From: Bacteroidetes bacterium HGW-Bacteroidetes-7
GTDB lineage: Bacteria; Bacteroidota; Bacteroidia; Bacteroidales; UBA932
Length of the DNA: 38,476 nt
Direction: 5' to 3'
Assembly: GCA_002842465.1 (NCBI GenBank)
Contig: PHDA01000024.1
Span: 1-38,476, forward strand
Of this stretch, positions 16,109-24,744 are shown piece by piece. Below the pieces are notes generated by a model, which ran no database searches, was not told the DNA's origin, and was given only the letters and a program-made list of their open reading frames with translations. The position numbers were made by a program, and so were the translations under genes. Position 1 is the first letter of the stretch, and each line of letters opens with the position of its first letter.

Positions 16109-17002
16109 ATGAAAATTATAAAAAAAAGAATCCAAACATTAGTACATTATTTGGTCGGACTTAGTAACCAAGAAGATTTTTATATTGCTTTGACTGATTT
16201 AACTAGTATAAATAGATTACTAAGAGCAGGTTTTAGCAATCAGCTAAATATTGGTGAACAAATCCTACCTGCAATAGTTGGACGTGTTTCTAATTTCAAT
16301 GTAAATGGAGGTAATATAATACACAGAGATTTACCAAAAGAAACGATTTACAGACAAGCAGATATTAGAGATTGGCATGGATATTATCATACGGTTGACA
16401 TACCACATAAACGTTACCCAAGAACTCCAATTTTATCACCAAATATTGAGCTGTTAATAGTTAATGGAGCAAACAATCAAAAAATTATTCGCTCACCTCA
16501 ATTGACCAAAGGAGTTACTCCAGATCGTTTAATTATTCACACAATTAATTTATTCTTAGAATTATTTGGGGAATGTGATACAATCCAGACGAACTTATTA
16601 CCAGTTTTTAACGTTACAATAACACGACTTAATTGGAATTTATTACCTCCAGGTAACTACCCCTGGAATATTTTAAGAAACAATGTTAAACAGGCAATAG
16701 GAAATGTTGGAGTAAATAGACGACATTTGATTGAAAGAAGATTAGAAGTGATCTCAAATCATAATCCAAATTTTGTTGCTATTGGAAACGCTGGGTTTAG
16801 AGGGTACATTGTTTTTGGGTATGCAAATACAGATTTTTTCATATTGGAAAGTTTAAGTACAGGTAATGCGACTTATGTATTTGGATACAATTGGCAACAA
16901 TTATCTCAGCTTACAAAAGAGCAAATTCTTAATCAGAATCTACAAATTCATCGGTTTGTTCATAGTATAGGATGGGAGAATCAAATAAATGGACTTTTTT
17001 AA
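16109..17002 (+). CDS. Hypothetical protein, 297 aa
   Basis: I do not recognise this protein. It starts at an ATG after an AT-rich leader and has no signal peptide or membrane segment. It is rich in Asn and Ile and contains RDWHGYYHTVDIPHKRYPRTP (about 90-110) and a region with several aromatic residues near the C-terminus (FFILESLSTGNATYVFGYNW). No Walker, TOPRIM, nuclease or HEPN motif was found. Its AT-rich composition and position between Gabija/HEPN cassettes and a ~270-bp direct repeat suggest horizontally acquired accessory DNA. A defence-associated role is only guilt by association. Confidence 0.7.
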   Translation: MKIIKKRIQTLVHYLVGLSNQEDFYIALTDLTSINRLLRAGFSNQLNIGEQILPAIVGRVSNFNVNGGNIIHRDLPKETIYRQADIRDWHGYYHTVDIPHKRYPRTPILSPNIELLIVNGANNQKIIRSPQLTKGVTPDRLIIHTINLFLELFGECDTIQTNLLPVFNVTITRLNWNLLPPGNYPWNILRNNVKQAIGNVGVNRRHLIERRLEVISNHNPNFVAIGNAGFRGYIVFGYANTDFFILESLSTGNATYVFGYNWQQLSQLTKEQILNQNLQIHRFVHSIGWENQINGLF

Positions 17003-17136
17003 AAATACTTCCGCCAATAAAGCGTCTCTTATACAAGGTTTTTGTGGGTTTTAGTTCGTTCAAATTGCTTAGCTGTTTGACAAGAAACTATCCCGCAATT
17101 CATAATAATTCATTCAACTTAACTTAGCTGCCTTTA

Positions 17137-17292
17137 ATGAAAAATGCCAATAACACGAGTAAGTCGAAAAAATACGAAAGTTTAATAATTGAATCAAAAG
17201 TTCTCGTATCAGCAATGATGGAATACTTATTGCAAAATAAATGCGTTTTAAGAAATTTGGTGAATCATAAGATATTGAAAGCAGACAACTAA
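17137..17292 (+). CDS. Small hypothetical protein, 51 aa
   Basis: An ATG-started frame of 51 codons begins MKNANNTSKSKKYESLIIES and ends NHKILKADN. The lysine- and serine-rich start followed by an amphipathic helix-like stretch looks like a real small protein rather than chance, but there is no known motif. It lies in a 745-bp gap between the 297-aa gene and an outer-membrane protein gene. Confidence 0.35.
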   Translation: MKNANNTSKSKKYESLIIESKVLVSAMMEYLLQNKCVLRNLVNHKILKADN

Positions 17293-17369
17293 AAATGCTT
17301 AATCAAAACATGTTATAAATGAAAGAGATGCAAACAAACGAATTACTTACAAAAATATGATTCTTAGTT

Positions 17370-17641
17370 ATTCTGCTATCAAAAACCATTCAATTCACAC
17401 CTGATCAAATATTTATCACAAATTATTTGGATTGCATTTCAAAAAGTAATATCTTCACATCGCTTTGTGCTAGACGGAGTTAAGGCATGTTTCAGCAATT
17501 ACACACCCAATGCCGCTTTCAGCGAGATTACAGCAAAAGAATTCCAGAATTTGAACTAAGCTTCAAAACAGATAACAGCATATAATTCTCCCTAAACCTA
17601 ACTTAACCTGCCATAAATAACTATTATCAAAATAAACAGCA
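17370..17641 (+). repeat. Imperfect direct repeat, copy 2
   Basis: Partner of 10612-10884 in the same orientation. It ends with ATAAATAACTATTATCAAAA, aligned to the first codons of the membrane-protein gene in copy 1 (ATGAATAACGATTCACAAAA). The start codon has therefore become ATA and the gene itself is absent here. Stops occur in frames that are open in copy 1. The 6.5 kb between copies contains all cassette-like and defence genes of this section. The remainder of 17642-17747 shows only an AT-rich leader to the next gene. Confidence 0.85.
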
Positions 17642-17747
17642 TGATATTTAAGATCTAGCAGTATCATTTCTACTTATTTAATAATCCTATAACAAATGAA
17701 ACAAAAGCCAATTTCATCCTACATCTAACTATCGATAAATCAAAAAT

Positions 17748-18347
17748 ATGATGAAGAAATTACTTATTATTTTACTAATACTAATTACCTTTTCAAATGT
17801 TAATGCTCAAAAGAAAATGTATTTTGGTGTTAAAGCTTCTTATGGCTTAACTGATTGGAAATGGAATATTTATCCTGAGCCATCGGTGTCAGGATGGGGC
17901 TTAACATTAGGTGGTTTTGCTGATTATCATTTTCTTGAAAGAGGTTGGTTAAGAGTTGAGGTCGATTATTCTACTTATAATTTTAATCTATCCAAGAACA
18001 ATGGATATGATGTTACTTTTCTAGAGTTCCCAATTACTTTGAACGCAAAACTTTATAAAGGGCTTTCTTCATACTTTGGCCTTGGCGTTGGATTTAAGAT
18101 GTCTGATTCTGCCTATTGGATGTCTAGTGATGAGACGCTTAGCCAAATTCCAATACTCTCAATCTACCGACCAGAGTATCTTAAATCCACAAATGTTTTT
18201 TTCCCTGTTGGCTTTTCATATAAATTTGATTTTGGAATTTTTTTAGACCTTCGCATGAACTTAAATATGAACGACATGGGAAATAGTTCGGTTGAATTTG
18301 CCAAAGGCCTTAACACATATAGTATTGGTGTGGGATTGAAGTTCTAA
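17748..18347 (+). CDS. Outer-membrane beta-barrel protein
   Basis: The 199-residue protein starts with a signal peptide (MMKKLLIILLILITFSNVNAQ) and continues with alternating hydrophobic/polar strands rich in Gly, Tyr and Phe (YFGVKASYGLTDWKW, GLTLGGFADYHFL). It ends GVGLKF, with a terminal Phe, which is typical of small outer-membrane barrels. No ligand can be named. It lies 106 bp after the second direct repeat and is the first gene of a run of exported proteins. An alternative start one codon later (second Met) is equally possible. Confidence 0.8.
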   Translation: MMKKLLIILLILITFSNVNAQKKMYFGVKASYGLTDWKWNIYPEPSVSGWGLTLGGFADYHFLERGWLRVEVDYSTYNFNLSKNNGYDVTFLEFPITLNAKLYKGLSSYFGLGVGFKMSDSAYWMSSDETLSQIPILSIYRPEYLKSTNVFFPVGFSYKFDFGIFLDLRMNLNMNDMGNSSVEFAKGLNTYSIGVGLKF

Positions 18348-18725
18348 ACAAGTAAGATTCCGTAAGAGAGTTACTAATTTTGTTATGGAATAAAAATGCT
18401 CTGGCGAGTAAATTGCAATTTACTAGTTAACAGGTCATAAAGTATGTCCGTTTTCGTGGGTTTTCTAACGTTTCAACCATCATAAAAATTTATAACATGA
18501 GGAACAAACGCTGCATTGCAATTTATCTTGTGTAGTTACTGACATCATTATTGATTAAGTAAACAAAAGACCACTAGACAGCAAATTGACAAGACAGATG
18601 AAAGAAAATCATCCGATAATATATTAAGTCTATTGTAATTGAAAATAAAAAGTGGAGACCAGCTACCACTGCAAAAACGGGGCGATACTGAAAAGCCTAA
18701 TGAGTAGGAAACAAAAACAAATAAA
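18348..18725. other. Intergenic 378 bp with a 16-bp perfect palindrome
   Basis: No gene is supported. GTAAATTGCAATTTAC at 18408-18423 is a perfect 16-bp palindrome, and part of it (TTGCAATTTA) recurs near 18517. It could be an operator. The rest is AT-rich and shows nothing recognisable. Confidence 0.6.
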
Positions 18726-19310
18726 ATGAGAAAATTAATTATTCTATTAACACTCATAATGTTGAGTGCTAACTTATTTGCTCAAAGTTCAGACAGAAAA
18801 GGTTTCATAGGTATTACAATAGGTCCATCTATACCTATTGGTGATTTTGCTGATAATTCGCTTAATAATGATAATGCGGGTTATGCCAAAACAGGATTGA
18901 ATATCAACCTAATTAACTTTGGTTACAAATTTGGACAAAACTTTGGGATTACAGGTTTATGGTTTGGGGCTGCTCATTCAGTTGATTTTAGCGCAGTCGA
19001 TGCTATGTGGAGTTATGGGGGTTTAATGGGAGGTCCAATGTTATCATTCCCAATAAATGAAAAACTTATTTTTGACTTAAAGGGGATGATTGGTTTCGTT
19101 TCCGCCAAATTAGATATGTATGCACTAGGAGAAACTAGCGGAATTGGTGTTGGCTTTGATTTTGGGGCATCGTTTCGCTATAATTTTTCAGAAAAATGGT
19201 GTTTATTAATCAATGGTGACTATTTGGCTTCAACTTCAAAATTTGACGAAGGGGATCAGAAAATATCTACAATAAATTTGAGTTTAGGTATTGCCTTTAG
19301 GCTGAAATAA
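18726..19310 (+). CDS. Outer-membrane beta-barrel protein
   Basis: A 194-residue protein with a clear signal peptide (MRKLIILLTLIMLSANLFAQ). It is followed by glycine-rich amphipathic strands (GFIGITIGPSIPIGDFAD, GLNINLINFGYKFGQNFGIT) and a C-terminal strand LGIAFRLK. The pattern is that of small OmpW/OmpX-like porin-family barrels in Bacteroidota. It is a single gene flanked by gaps of about 380 and 310 bp, so it likely has its own promoter. Confidence 0.82.
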   Translation: MRKLIILLTLIMLSANLFAQSSDRKGFIGITIGPSIPIGDFADNSLNNDNAGYAKTGLNINLINFGYKFGQNFGITGLWFGAAHSVDFSAVDAMWSYGGLMGGPMLSFPINEKLIFDLKGMIGFVSAKLDMYALGETSGIGVGFDFGASFRYNFSEKWCLLINGDYLASTSKFDEGDQKISTINLSLGIAFRLK

Positions 19311-19619
19311 AAGCATTTAAGAAAAATGTTTTGAGGTCTCCCATTGACAACATTTCCATGAATAAAAAATGGTAGTTTATTGTTTGAAGTTTGTTAGACA
19401 ACTGAAAATAAGAACTTAAAAACCAATAGTAATAACAGAAGCTTTTCACAAAACTGTTTAAAAAGGCCCTGACCTAAAACGGGGATTCTGACACATTTAG
19501 GAGGTCCGACAAAATGGGGATTTTAATAAATGAACAAATTAAGAAACCAATAAAAGCTGTCCAAAAGGATTGGAGCATCTCATAATTGATTGACAATTAA
19601 AATTAAATACTTGTTTAGT
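19311..19619. other. Intergenic 309 bp
   Basis: No gene or RNA structure seen. A short motif recurs, AAAACGGGGATT (about 19476) and AAAATGGGGATT (about 19512). A TTG at 19590 could extend the next gene, but the ATG at 19620 gives a proper lipoprotein signal. Confidence 0.6.
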
Positions 19620-21239
19620 ATGCTACATAAATCATTAACAATAATTCTGATTTTTGTCTTCTGCATTAATTGCACAAAAGAGATCCCTCAACCTAAGTTA
19701 GAAATTAGTATTAACCCTCTAATTACATCAACAGAAAGTAGTGGTGCTGCAAAAATTTTATTTTCTGGTGGTCCGCTGATAAAGGAAAGGGGGGTATGTT
19801 GGTCAACAAATTCTAATCCTACAATATCTGATAATATTAAAAAATACGGCAGTGGGGATGGAAGTTTTGAGTGGTCAATAAGTGGACTAATTCCCGAAAC
19901 AGACTACTATATCAGAAGTTTTGCAAAAAGTGATAATGGAATTTTTTATAGTGAACAAATCTCCATAAAAACAAAATCTCCAATCAGTTCATTTTTCCGG
20001 ACATTTGGGGGAACATCATCTGACAACGCATATTGTATTATCAATACTATTGATAAAGGCTTTATTATAACAGGTAGCACTAGTTCCAGCAATGGCGACT
20101 TTACAGGGGTTTCATTTAAAGGATTTAATGATGTTGTCATTATGAAATTTAATTCTGATGGACAAAAAGAATGGGTAAAATTGTTTGGAGGAAGTGATGT
20201 TGACGAAGGGCACTCTATTTGTCAGTCTAGCAACGGCTGTTATTACATTACAGGCAAATTTGGAATTTATAATGGAGATTTTGCAGGATTAGGTTGGGGT
20301 GGGCAAGATATTTTTATTATTAAGCTTAAGTTGAACGGAGAAGCAGAGTGGATTAAGGCTATTACTGGTTCTGGAGATTTAACAGTCAACTCAATAACAA
20401 GTACGACTGATAACGGATGTGTCATAATTGGTAGTTTCAACAATAACGATGGTGATTTTTCAACATTAAATAAAGGTGGGTTAGATGTATTCGCAATTAA
20501 ACTAAATCTAAATGGAGTAATTCAATGGAAAACATCAATTGGAGGAACAGCAAATGATGCAGGTTATTCAATTTCAAAAACAACTGATGATGGTTATATT
20601 ATTGCAGGACTAACTCAATCAAGTGATGGAGACATCATGGAATCAAATAAAGGGTCTAACGATATATTAGTTGTTAAACTAAACTCTATTGGTGAAAAAG
20701 AATGGGTGAAAACTTTTGGAGGAACGGGCATTGACTTCTGTAGATCGATTGATAACGCAAATGATGGTGGGTATATTCTGACTGGAACAACTTTTTCAAA
20801 TGATGGCGATTTTTTGGGATTGAGTAAAGGAAAAGAGGATATGTTTTTATTAAAGATAAACTCTTTTGGTGAAAAACAATGGGCTAAAGTTTATGGTGGT
20901 ACTAATGCCGATATGGCAAGGTCAGTCAAACAAACCATTGATGGGGGTTTTGTTATCACAGGTGCTTTCACATCAATTGATGGCGATTTTAATGTAATTA
21001 ATAAGGGAACGCAAGATATTTTTGTTCTTAAAACAAATACAAATGGTGATAAACAATGGGTAAAAAGCTTCGGTGGATCATTAATTGATAGAGCTCATTC
21101 AGTAGTAGTTTCAACTGATGGAGGGATTGTTGTTTCAGGGACTTTTGCTTCCTCAGATGGTGATTTTATAAACAAGAATCGTGGGCTTAACGATATCTTT
21201 GCTATCAAATTAAACCAATATGGCAATCTATCAGAATAA
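19620..21239 (+). CDS. Lipoprotein with Ig/FN3-like domain and seven-bladed beta-propeller
   Basis: Starting at ATG 19620 gives MLHKSLTIILIFVFCINC, a signal peptide with a lipobox-like CINC. The next ~105 residues resemble a fibronectin/Ig-type module (GVCWSTNSNPTISDN, GLIPETDYYIRSFAKS). The rest is seven consecutive repeats of 58-60 residues. Each contains a GG(T/S)..D start, a DGG(F/Y)..TG.(T/F) strand, NGDF or DGDF, then DIF..KLN..G..(E/Q)W. Seven copies of this SBBP-like repeat give a complete beta-propeller. A surface or periplasmic binding role is likely; no enzyme motif was seen. There is no T9SS C-terminal domain after the last repeat. Confidence 0.85.
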   Translation: MLHKSLTIILIFVFCINCTKEIPQPKLEISINPLITSTESSGAAKILFSGGPLIKERGVCWSTNSNPTISDNIKKYGSGDGSFEWSISGLIPETDYYIRSFAKSDNGIFYSEQISIKTKSPISSFFRTFGGTSSDNAYCIINTIDKGFIITGSTSSSNGDFTGVSFKGFNDVVIMKFNSDGQKEWVKLFGGSDVDEGHSICQSSNGCYYITGKFGIYNGDFAGLGWGGQDIFIIKLKLNGEAEWIKAITGSGDLTVNSITSTTDNGCVIIGSFNNNDGDFSTLNKGGLDVFAIKLNLNGVIQWKTSIGGTANDAGYSISKTTDDGYIIAGLTQSSDGDIMESNKGSNDILVVKLNSIGEKEWVKTFGGTGIDFCRSIDNANDGGYILTGTTFSNDGDFLGLSKGKEDMFLLKINSFGEKQWAKVYGGTNADMARSVKQTIDGGFVITGAFTSIDGDFNVINKGTQDIFVLKTNTNGDKQWVKSFGGSLIDRAHSVVVSTDGGIVVSGTFASSDGDFINKNRGLNDIFAIKLNQYGNLSE

Positions 21240-21379
21240 CAATACTAGCCAAAAAAAATAAAAACGATTTAATTACTTTACTGTTTGAATACCAATAACA
21301 CTAAGATTAATTTTGAACTCCTCACATTTTTCAAATAACATAAAAACCATAAATTCAGATCATTTGCAAAATATCATTA

Positions 21380-22090
21380 ATGATGAATAAAAATATTATG
21401 TGGATAATTATTATCCTTTTTAGTGTGAATGTTTTTGCTCAAAATGAGTCAGTAACTACACTAGAAAATAAACTAACAATACTTAAAAAAGAACTGGCTA
21501 AGGTTAAAGAAAAGATTGATATTATCGAGGACTCAATAAAGATTGTTGAATCTGATATAAATGCGGAACGCGTCAAACTTAATAAATCGAAGGGTTTCAT
21601 ATGTGAAACAGTTACCATAACTCGCTCAAATATGCGTGATGAGCCAAGTATAAATGGTGCTTTAATTGTCGTTATCCCACACAAAAGCAAAATTAAAGTT
21701 ATTAACTATGAAGGGAATTCATATTGGCAAGTAATGTATAATGATTTTCTGGGATATGTCAACGAAGTTTCAATTGCAAAAACCCCAGAAATGAAAGAGG
21801 TCATAAGTGTTTATGATGAAAATTTTAAAAAAGAAAACGAGAGATATAAAATTGAGAATAAAAATCGTGTCCAAAATGACCTTGAAAAAAGGTTTGGAAA
21901 AGAAAACGCAAGTAGAATTTCAAGGCACATGATATGGATCGGTATGACATCCGATATGGCCGCAGCCTCTATTGGGAGTCCAATCAAAATTAATAGAACT
22001 ACAGGGTCATGGGGCATTCATGAACAATGGGTTTATCACAGTAGGTATCTATATTTCGAAAATGGCAAACTCAAATCTTGGCAGGATTAA
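21380..22090 (+). CDS. Exported protein with coiled coil, SH3 domain and BamE-like tail
   Basis: The 236-residue protein has a signal peptide ending VNVFAQ, then a coiled coil of about 40 residues (LENKLTILKKELAKVKEKID). A bacterial SH3 domain follows (TITRSNMRDEPSINGALI, then YWQVMYNDFLGYVNEV). After a charged linker the C-terminus reads IWIGMTSDMAAASIGSP and ends EQWVYHSRYLYFENGKLKSW, a pattern like the SmpA/BamE fold. It probably acts in the periplasm, perhaps binding cell wall or envelope proteins. The gene stands alone between short gaps. Confidence 0.75.
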   Translation: MMNKNIMWIIIILFSVNVFAQNESVTTLENKLTILKKELAKVKEKIDIIEDSIKIVESDINAERVKLNKSKGFICETVTITRSNMRDEPSINGALIVVIPHKSKIKVINYEGNSYWQVMYNDFLGYVNEVSIAKTPEMKEVISVYDENFKKENERYKIENKNRVQNDLEKRFGKENASRISRHMIWIGMTSDMAAASIGSPIKINRTTGSWGIHEQWVYHSRYLYFENGKLKSWQD

Positions 22091-22193
22091 AAGTAAATTA
22101 ATTTGAATACCATTAACCTGTTTAGTTCTGAAATTTTTCGTACTTTCATCCTCCGAAATATTCACCTAACATTTCAACCACAGTTAATCCGTT

Positions 22194-22514
22194 ATGAAAG
22201 AAATAATTGAAGAGCTTATTAAGTTCCGCAACGAGAGGGATTGGGAGCAGTTTCACAACCCTAAAGATTTGGCATTGGCAATAAATGTTGAGGCGGGAGA
22301 ACTGCTGGAGCTGTTTCTCTGGAAGAAGGCAGAAGATGCTAATATTGACAAGGTCAAGGAGGAGTTGGCAGATGTTTTTGCTTTTGCTTTCCTGATGGCA
22401 GATAAGTACAATTTTGATGTAAAGGAGATTGTCCTGGAGAAAATTAAGAAAAACGGAGAGAAGTATCCGGCTGATAAGGCTAAGGGAACTGCAAAGAAAT
22501 ATAACGAACTATGA
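22194..22514 (+). CDS. MazG-like nucleotide pyrophosphohydrolase
   Basis: A 106-residue all-helical protein with the MazG metal-binding signature EAGELLEL (E33, E36) followed by KEELADVFAF (E57, D60). These enzymes hydrolyse NTPs or dNTPs to monophosphates and pyrophosphate, cleaning damaged nucleotides or lowering (p)ppGpp/dNTP pools. This short form is one MazG domain. Its TGA overlaps the ATG of the next gene in ATGA, so the two are translationally coupled. Pairing with a nuclease-helicase-peptidase fusion suggests a shared role, possibly phage defence or a DNA-damage response. Confidence 0.88.
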   Translation: MKEIIEELIKFRNERDWEQFHNPKDLALAINVEAGELLELFLWKKAEDANIDKVKEELADVFAFAFLMADKYNFDVKEIVLEKIKKNGEKYPADKAKGTAKKYNEL

Positions 22515-24742
22515 TTGACTCCTACGAATTATCAATAGATATTTCTGAACATTACGATTTTAACCAAAAATCTCTGGCACAAATTGAACAGAATCCCTGG
22601 GTTAAAAATCAATGGCCTATAGTATATTTTATTCACCATGATACAAGTAAAATTGCTTACGTGGGCGAATCCACTAATGCCTCAAGCAGAATAAAGAGTC
22701 ACCTTTCAAATCCTAAAAGACACTCATTAAACAAAATATCAATAATTGGTTCTGATAAATTCAACAAATCAGCAACATTGGATATTGAATCCAGTCTCAT
22801 TCAATACATAACAGCCGAAGGTACATTTGAATTACAAAATGGTAACTTCGGATTAGTAAATCACAATTACTACCAGCAAGATCAGTACAAAAACCTCTTC
22901 AAGCAGATTTGGACAAAACTGATTGAAAAGAAGATTGTAACCAAGAACCTTAAAGAGATTGAAGATTCCGAACTATTCAAATACTCCCCATACAAATCGC
23001 TCAACGAAGATCAGTACAAATCGGCACTTGAAATTCTTGAAATCATTACAAATAAAGAGTCTTCTACAATCTTTATCAGTGGTTGTGCCGGAACAGGTAA
23101 AACAGTTCTCGCAACCTACCTGATGAAGCTCTTAAACTCCGATGTAACACACTTATTACCAGGGGAACTCAATGAAGATGAAATCATAGAGATTAACTAT
23201 GTTAAAGCTTTTCAAAATAAGTTCCCAAATGCGAAAATCGGGTTAGTTGTAGCAATGACATCGTTGCGTGATACACTAAAGAAAGTGTTTAGGAAAGTTC
23301 CCGGACTCAAACCATCTATGGTAATTGGGCCTTCTGATGTTGCCAATAGCAATGAAAAATTTGATCTGCTTATTATTGATGAAGCTCATAGATTAAGACA
23401 ATACAGAAATATCGGGTGGTTGGGCACATTCCGAAAAAATAACCACCTGCTTAAACTTGACGATTCAGGAACAGAACTTGATTGGATTATGCTAAAGAGT
23501 AAGAATCAAATATTCTTTTATGATTCTGCTCAATCAATTAAACCTTCTGATGTTGACTACACAAGATTCAATGAATTGCTGGATCGCTCTAAAACAGTAA
23601 GGCTTGAACTTAAATCTCAGATGAGGGTAAAAGCCGGGAACAACTACATTAAGTTTATCGATGATCTGGTGAATGTAAGCATTAATGAGCACTACCGGTT
23701 CAAAGATGAAAATTACGAGTTAATGGTTTTTGACCACTTTCCTGATCTTTTTAAAGAGCTTTCTGCCAGGGAGAAAACATATGGGTTTGCCAGAATGATT
23801 GCAGGATACTCTTGGGATTGGGTAACTCAGGGTGTAGATCTCAACAATAATGAAGTATATGATATTGAGCTAGATGGAATGAAATTCAAGTGGAACACTA
23901 CCGTAAATGACTGGATTAATTCTCCAAACGCTTTTAATGAAATCGGGTGTATCCATACAACACAAGGCTACGACTTAAACTATGCAGCAGTAATTTTTGG
24001 AAAGGAAATCAAGTTCGATAAACTTACACAATCTATTGAAATCGACCCAAAAGCCTATTATGATTCTTACGGTTCAAAAGGTATTAAAGATATTAATGTT
24101 CTCAAAAACTATATAATCAACATCTATAAGACTCTTCTTTACAGAGGAATACGTGGGACTTTCATATATGCTTGTGACAAAGACTTAAGAGATTACATTA
24201 AGGAGCATATCGAGACCTACTCTCAAAAAGGCAGAGAGAATTCAAAACCTCAATTTCCTTTCAGGATAATCCCTTTTGAGGATGTTAGACCTTATGTCAA
24301 CAGCATTCCGTTTATAAATATTGAGGTTGCTGCAGGTAATTTCAGTGAGGAGCAGCCCGTAGAGGAGTTCACTTGGATTGAACCACCGTTTAGTATCAGT
24401 GCAAAGGAGGGCTATTTTGTATGCAAGGTTGTTGGGGAGTCAATGAACAGGAAAATTCCAAACGGCTCCTATTGTCTGTTCAAAAAAGATCCGGGTGGTT
24501 CGCGTAATGGAGACATTGTTCTTGCTGAGTCTTTTATGATTGACGATCCTGATTTTGGCAAAGGCTATACCATTAAAGAGTATCATAGCCAAAAATCAAT
24601 CTCAGACGAAGGATGGCATCATAGCTCAATCGTCCTAAAGCCCCTTTCAAACGATTCTGATTATCAAGACATAGTACTAGAAAACGATGAAATTGTCAAA
24701 TTTCACATCAAGGGTATTTTTGTAAAAGTATTAAACATCTAA
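22511..24742 (+). CDS. GIY-YIG nuclease / DUF2075 helicase / S24 peptidase fusion
   Basis: The 743-residue protein combines three domains. Residues 36-105 form a GIY-YIG nuclease (VYFIHHD, AYVGEST, Arg60, and Glu93 in LDIESSL). Residues 170-580 form a DUF2075/Schlafen-type superfamily 1 helicase: Walker A GCAGTGKT (191-198), motif II LLIIDEAHRLRQ (D290, E291), HTTQGYDLNYAAVI and LYRGIRGTFIYAC. The C-terminus is a LexA/UmuD-type S24 peptidase fold with VVGESMNRKIPNG (Ser644) and YTIKEYH (Lys689), the expected Ser-Lys dyad. S24 domains usually self-cleave in response to RecA-ssDNA, so damage- or phage-triggered activation is conceivable. The gene is coupled to a MazG-like gene by an ATGA overlap. 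I know GIY-YIG-DUF2075 proteins, but the added S24 domain is unusual to me. Confidence 0.85.
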   Translation: MIDSYELSIDISEHYDFNQKSLAQIEQNPWVKNQWPIVYFIHHDTSKIAYVGESTNASSRIKSHLSNPKRHSLNKISIIGSDKFNKSATLDIESSLIQYITAEGTFELQNGNFGLVNHNYYQQDQYKNLFKQIWTKLIEKKIVTKNLKEIEDSELFKYSPYKSLNEDQYKSALEILEIITNKESSTIFISGCAGTGKTVLATYLMKLLNSDVTHLLPGELNEDEIIEINYVKAFQNKFPNAKIGLVVAMTSLRDTLKKVFRKVPGLKPSMVIGPSDVANSNEKFDLLIIDEAHRLRQYRNIGWLGTFRKNNHLLKLDDSGTELDWIMLKSKNQIFFYDSAQSIKPSDVDYTRFNELLDRSKTVRLELKSQMRVKAGNNYIKFIDDLVNVSINEHYRFKDENYELMVFDHFPDLFKELSAREKTYGFARMIAGYSWDWVTQGVDLNNNEVYDIELDGMKFKWNTTVNDWINSPNAFNEIGCIHTTQGYDLNYAAVIFGKEIKFDKLTQSIEIDPKAYYDSYGSKGIKDINVLKNYIINIYKTLLYRGIRGTFIYACDKDLRDYIKEHIETYSQKGRENSKPQFPFRIIPFEDVRPYVNSIPFINIEVAAGNFSEEQPVEEFTWIEPPFSISAKEGYFVCKVVGESMNRKIPNGSYCLFKKDPGGSRNGDIVLAESFMIDDPDFGKGYTIKEYHSQKSISDEGWHHSSIVLKPLSNDSDYQDIVLENDEIVKFHIKGIFVKVLNI

Positions 24743-24744
24743 CC

